DNA of 64,000 nt from Geothrix oryzae (lineage in GTDB: Bacteria; Acidobacteriota; Holophagae; Holophagales; Holophagaceae), in the NCBI RefSeq assembly GCF_030295385.1, contig NZ_AP027079.1:2480001-2544000 (forward strand). The letters run 5' to 3'. A model generated the notes under the pieces. That model was not told where the DNA came from, did not search any database, and saw only the letters and a list, made by a program, of their open reading frames with translations. How positions within the stretch are numbered: the stretch's first letter is position 1; each line of letters begins with the position of its first letter. Position numbers and translations under genes: made by a program. Shown piece by piece: positions 62,551-64,000 of this stretch.

Positions 62551-63300
62551 ATGTCCGAACGCCTGATCCTGCTCACCAACGACGATGGCCTCTGGGCCCC
62601 CGGCCTGTCGGCGCTCGCCCGGGCGGCCGCCCGCTTCGGCCGCGTGGTCACCGTGGCCCCGGACCGCAACCGCTCGGCCATCTCCTCGGCCCTCAGCCTC
62701 CACAACATCCTCCGCCTGCATGAGATCGGCCCCGACCGCCACGCCTGCGACGGCACGCCCGTGGACTGCGTCCTGCTGGGCGTCTGCGAGGTGCTCGACC
62801 GCAAGCCGGACTGGGTGCTGTCCGGCATCAACCACGGGTTCAACCTGGGGGAGGATGTCTTCTACTCGGGCACCGTGGGCGCCGCCTTCGAGGGCCGCCT
62901 CCAGGGCGCGCGGGCCGCGGCCTTCTCCATCCACCCCTCGGGCTCGCTGGAGCAGGCCGAGCCCTGGATCGGGCGCTTCCTCGAGCGCTGGGAGACCATG
63001 GATCTCCCCAGCAACCGCATCTGGAATGTGAACTTCCCGAAGGGCGAACCCAAGGGCTTCCGCCTCACGAGCCAGGACAGCCGCGCCTACCACGACCTGG
63101 TGGAGCGGCGCACCGACCCCCGCAACACGCCCTATTTCTGGATCGGCGGCGACGCGGGCCCCACCTACGCCAAGGCCCCCGGCAGCGATGCCGGCGCCGT
63201 GTTCGAGGGCTTCGCCAGCGTGACGCCGCTGCGGCTCGACCTCGGCTGCCCGGAAACCCTGGCGCGGCAGGCCGACTTCGATTCGGCGTTCAACGGGTAG
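62551..63300 (+). CDS. surE: 5'/3'-nucleotidase SurE
   Basis: Survival-protein E phosphatase acting on nucleoside monophosphates and polyphosphate. 249 residues with LLTNDDGLWAPG, VVTVAPDRNRSAISSALS, CDGTPVDCVLLG, SGINHGFNLGEDVFYSGTVGAAFEG. Metal ligands (DD, S, N) are intact. The ATG is divergent from the sigma gene, and the acylphosphatase gene follows after 2 bp. Confidence 0.96.
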   Translation: MSERLILLTNDDGLWAPGLSALARAAARFGRVVTVAPDRNRSAISSALSLHNILRLHEIGPDRHACDGTPVDCVLLGVCEVLDRKPDWVLSGINHGFNLGEDVFYSGTVGAAFEGRLQGARAAAFSIHPSGSLEQAEPWIGRFLERWETMDLPSNRIWNVNFPKGEPKGFRLTSQDSRAYHDLVERRTDPRNTPYFWIGGDAGPTYAKAPGSDAGAVFEGFASVTPLRLDLGCPETLARQADFDSAFNG

Positions 63301-63302
63301 CG

Positions 63303-63575
63303 ATGCGGATCGCCTTTCGCGTGCACGGGGCGGTCCAGGGCGTGGGCTACCGCCGCTTCGCCGCCCGGGAGGCCCAGGCCCTGGACCTGGCGGGCTGGGT
63401 GCGCAACGAGGCGGACGGCTCGGTGGCCGGGGAGGCCGAAGGTCCGGAGGCCGCCCTGGCCGCCTTCCGGGCGCGCCTGGCCCAGGGTCCGGCCTTCGCC
63501 GCCGTGGGACGGCTGGACTGGGGCGCCCTAGATGTGCGATCCTCCCTTCCCCATCCTTTTGAGATCTACAGGTAG
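63303..63575 (+). CDS. acyP: Acylphosphatase
   Basis: 90 residues: the phosphate loop region [18 protein letters not shown] (arginine in the loop), [15 protein letters not shown] with the catalytic asparagine, and a late EIYR. It hydrolyses acyl phosphates. Only 2 bp lie on each side, so surE-acyP-apt looks like an operon. Confidence 0.93.
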   Translation: MRIAFRVHGAVQGVGYRRFAAREAQALDLAGWVRNEADGSVAGEAEGPEAALAAFRARLAQGPAFAAVGRLDWGALDVRSSLPHPFEIYR

Positions 63576-63577
63576 CC

Positions 63578-64000
63578 ATGTCCCTTTCCGCCCCCCTTGC
63601 CTCCTATGTCCGCGATGTGCCGGATTTCCCGAAAGCGGGGATCCTCTTCCGCGACATCACGCCCCTGCTGTCCAACGCCGAGGCCTTCGGCGTGGCCGTG
63701 GAGGCCATGGCCCAGCCCGTGCTCACCCTCCAGCCCACCCATGTGCTCGGCCTGGAATCGCGCGGCTTCATCTTCGGCAGCGCCCTGGCCCAGAAGCTGG
63801 GCGTGGGCTTCGTGCCCGCCCGCAAGCCCGGCAAGCTGCCCATGCCCACCCACAAGGAGGGCTACGGCCTGGAGTACGGCACCGATGCCCTGGAGATCCA
63901 CACGGATGCCTTCGGCCCCGGCGACCGCGTGCTCATCGTGGACGATGTCATGGCCACCGGCGGCACGGCGGCGGCGGCCCAGCGCCTGGTGCAGCGCACC
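63578..64000 (+). CDS. apt: Adenine phosphoribosyltransferase (3' end beyond window)
   Basis: Salvages adenine with PRPP. The first 141 residues are present: [43 protein letters not shown], and the PRPP loop [14 protein letters not shown]. The gene runs off the window end with no stop. It starts 2 bp after acyP. Confidence 0.95.
   Translation, partial: MSLSAPLASYVRDVPDFPKAGILFRDITPLLSNAEAFGVAVEAMAQPVLTLQPTHVLGLESRGFIFGSALAQKLGVGFVPARKPGKLPMPTHKEGYGLEYGTDALEIHTDAFGPGDRVLIVDDVMATGGTAAAAQRLVQRT

Overview
The window is GC-rich bacterial chromosome, densely packed and without rRNA genes, phage or transposons. The gene set suggests a strict or facultative anaerobe with flexible respiration: a complete NADH-linked [FeFe]-hydrogenase cluster, a molybdopterin respiratory reductase, menaquinone-type methyltransferase, type IV pilus retraction ATPase and chemotaxis genes. 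Together with the gene content and protein style this recalls Acidobacteriota of the Holophaga/Geothrix group. That placement is inference from recognition, not from a marker gene.

1-7.25 kb: hydG (end), hydF, hydE, then a fused hydB, hydA and hydC. The maturases build the H-cluster and HydABC is an electron-bifurcating or NADH-linked hydrogenase. A CRP/FNR-type palindrome lies at the hydE/hydB junction. 7.2-19.3 kb is mostly housekeeping: an MFS exporter, rsmI, a lipoprotein, a DUF218 protein, an S9 peptidase, typA, a pilT-like ATPase, an HU/IHF protein, a PLP decarboxylase, a DUF493 protein and asnS.

19.3-25.3 kb: a compact minus-strand chemotaxis operon in transcription order PilZ, CheY, CheZ-like, triple CheW, CheA, CheW-CheZ fusion. 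It has no cheR, cheB or receptor. A PAS protein and a zinc-binding chemoreceptor at 33.7-35.6 kb are candidate inputs. 25.4-29 kb: pyrR, pyrB, an ORF6N-like gene and gpmI, overlapping head to tail. A membrane PAS sensor follows, then a 74-bp tandem repeat array (30.7-31.19 kb). Each repeat unit carries a Shine-Dalgarno, a GTG start and a 25-codon frame that overlaps the next by GTGA, and the last unit feeds directly into a NadR-like P-loop gene. This is the most unusual structure I found.

31.8-41.8 kb: two paralogous acyl-CoA dehydrogenases flanking the PAS/chemoreceptor pair and ubiE/menG, then a FecR/DUF6600 envelope protein, a secreted hypothetical protein and tatD. 41.9-55.7 kb: a propeller histidine kinase, moaA, mobA and a [2Fe-2S] ferredoxin. 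After these comes a respiratory operon of c-type cytochrome, outer-membrane porin-like protein, Psr/Phs-type catalytic, Fe-S and membrane subunits and a TorD-like chaperone, followed by an NtrC-type activator and a MerR regulator. A second CRP-type palindrome precedes it. The molybdenum cofactor genes next door fit the molybdoenzyme.

55.7-64 kb: tRNA-Pro(GGG) with a long inverted repeat, a REC-HATPase protein, an HPt protein, an exported isoaspartyl methyltransferase, a VIT/vWA protein, an ECF sigma/anti-sigma pair, surE, acylphosphatase and the start of apt.
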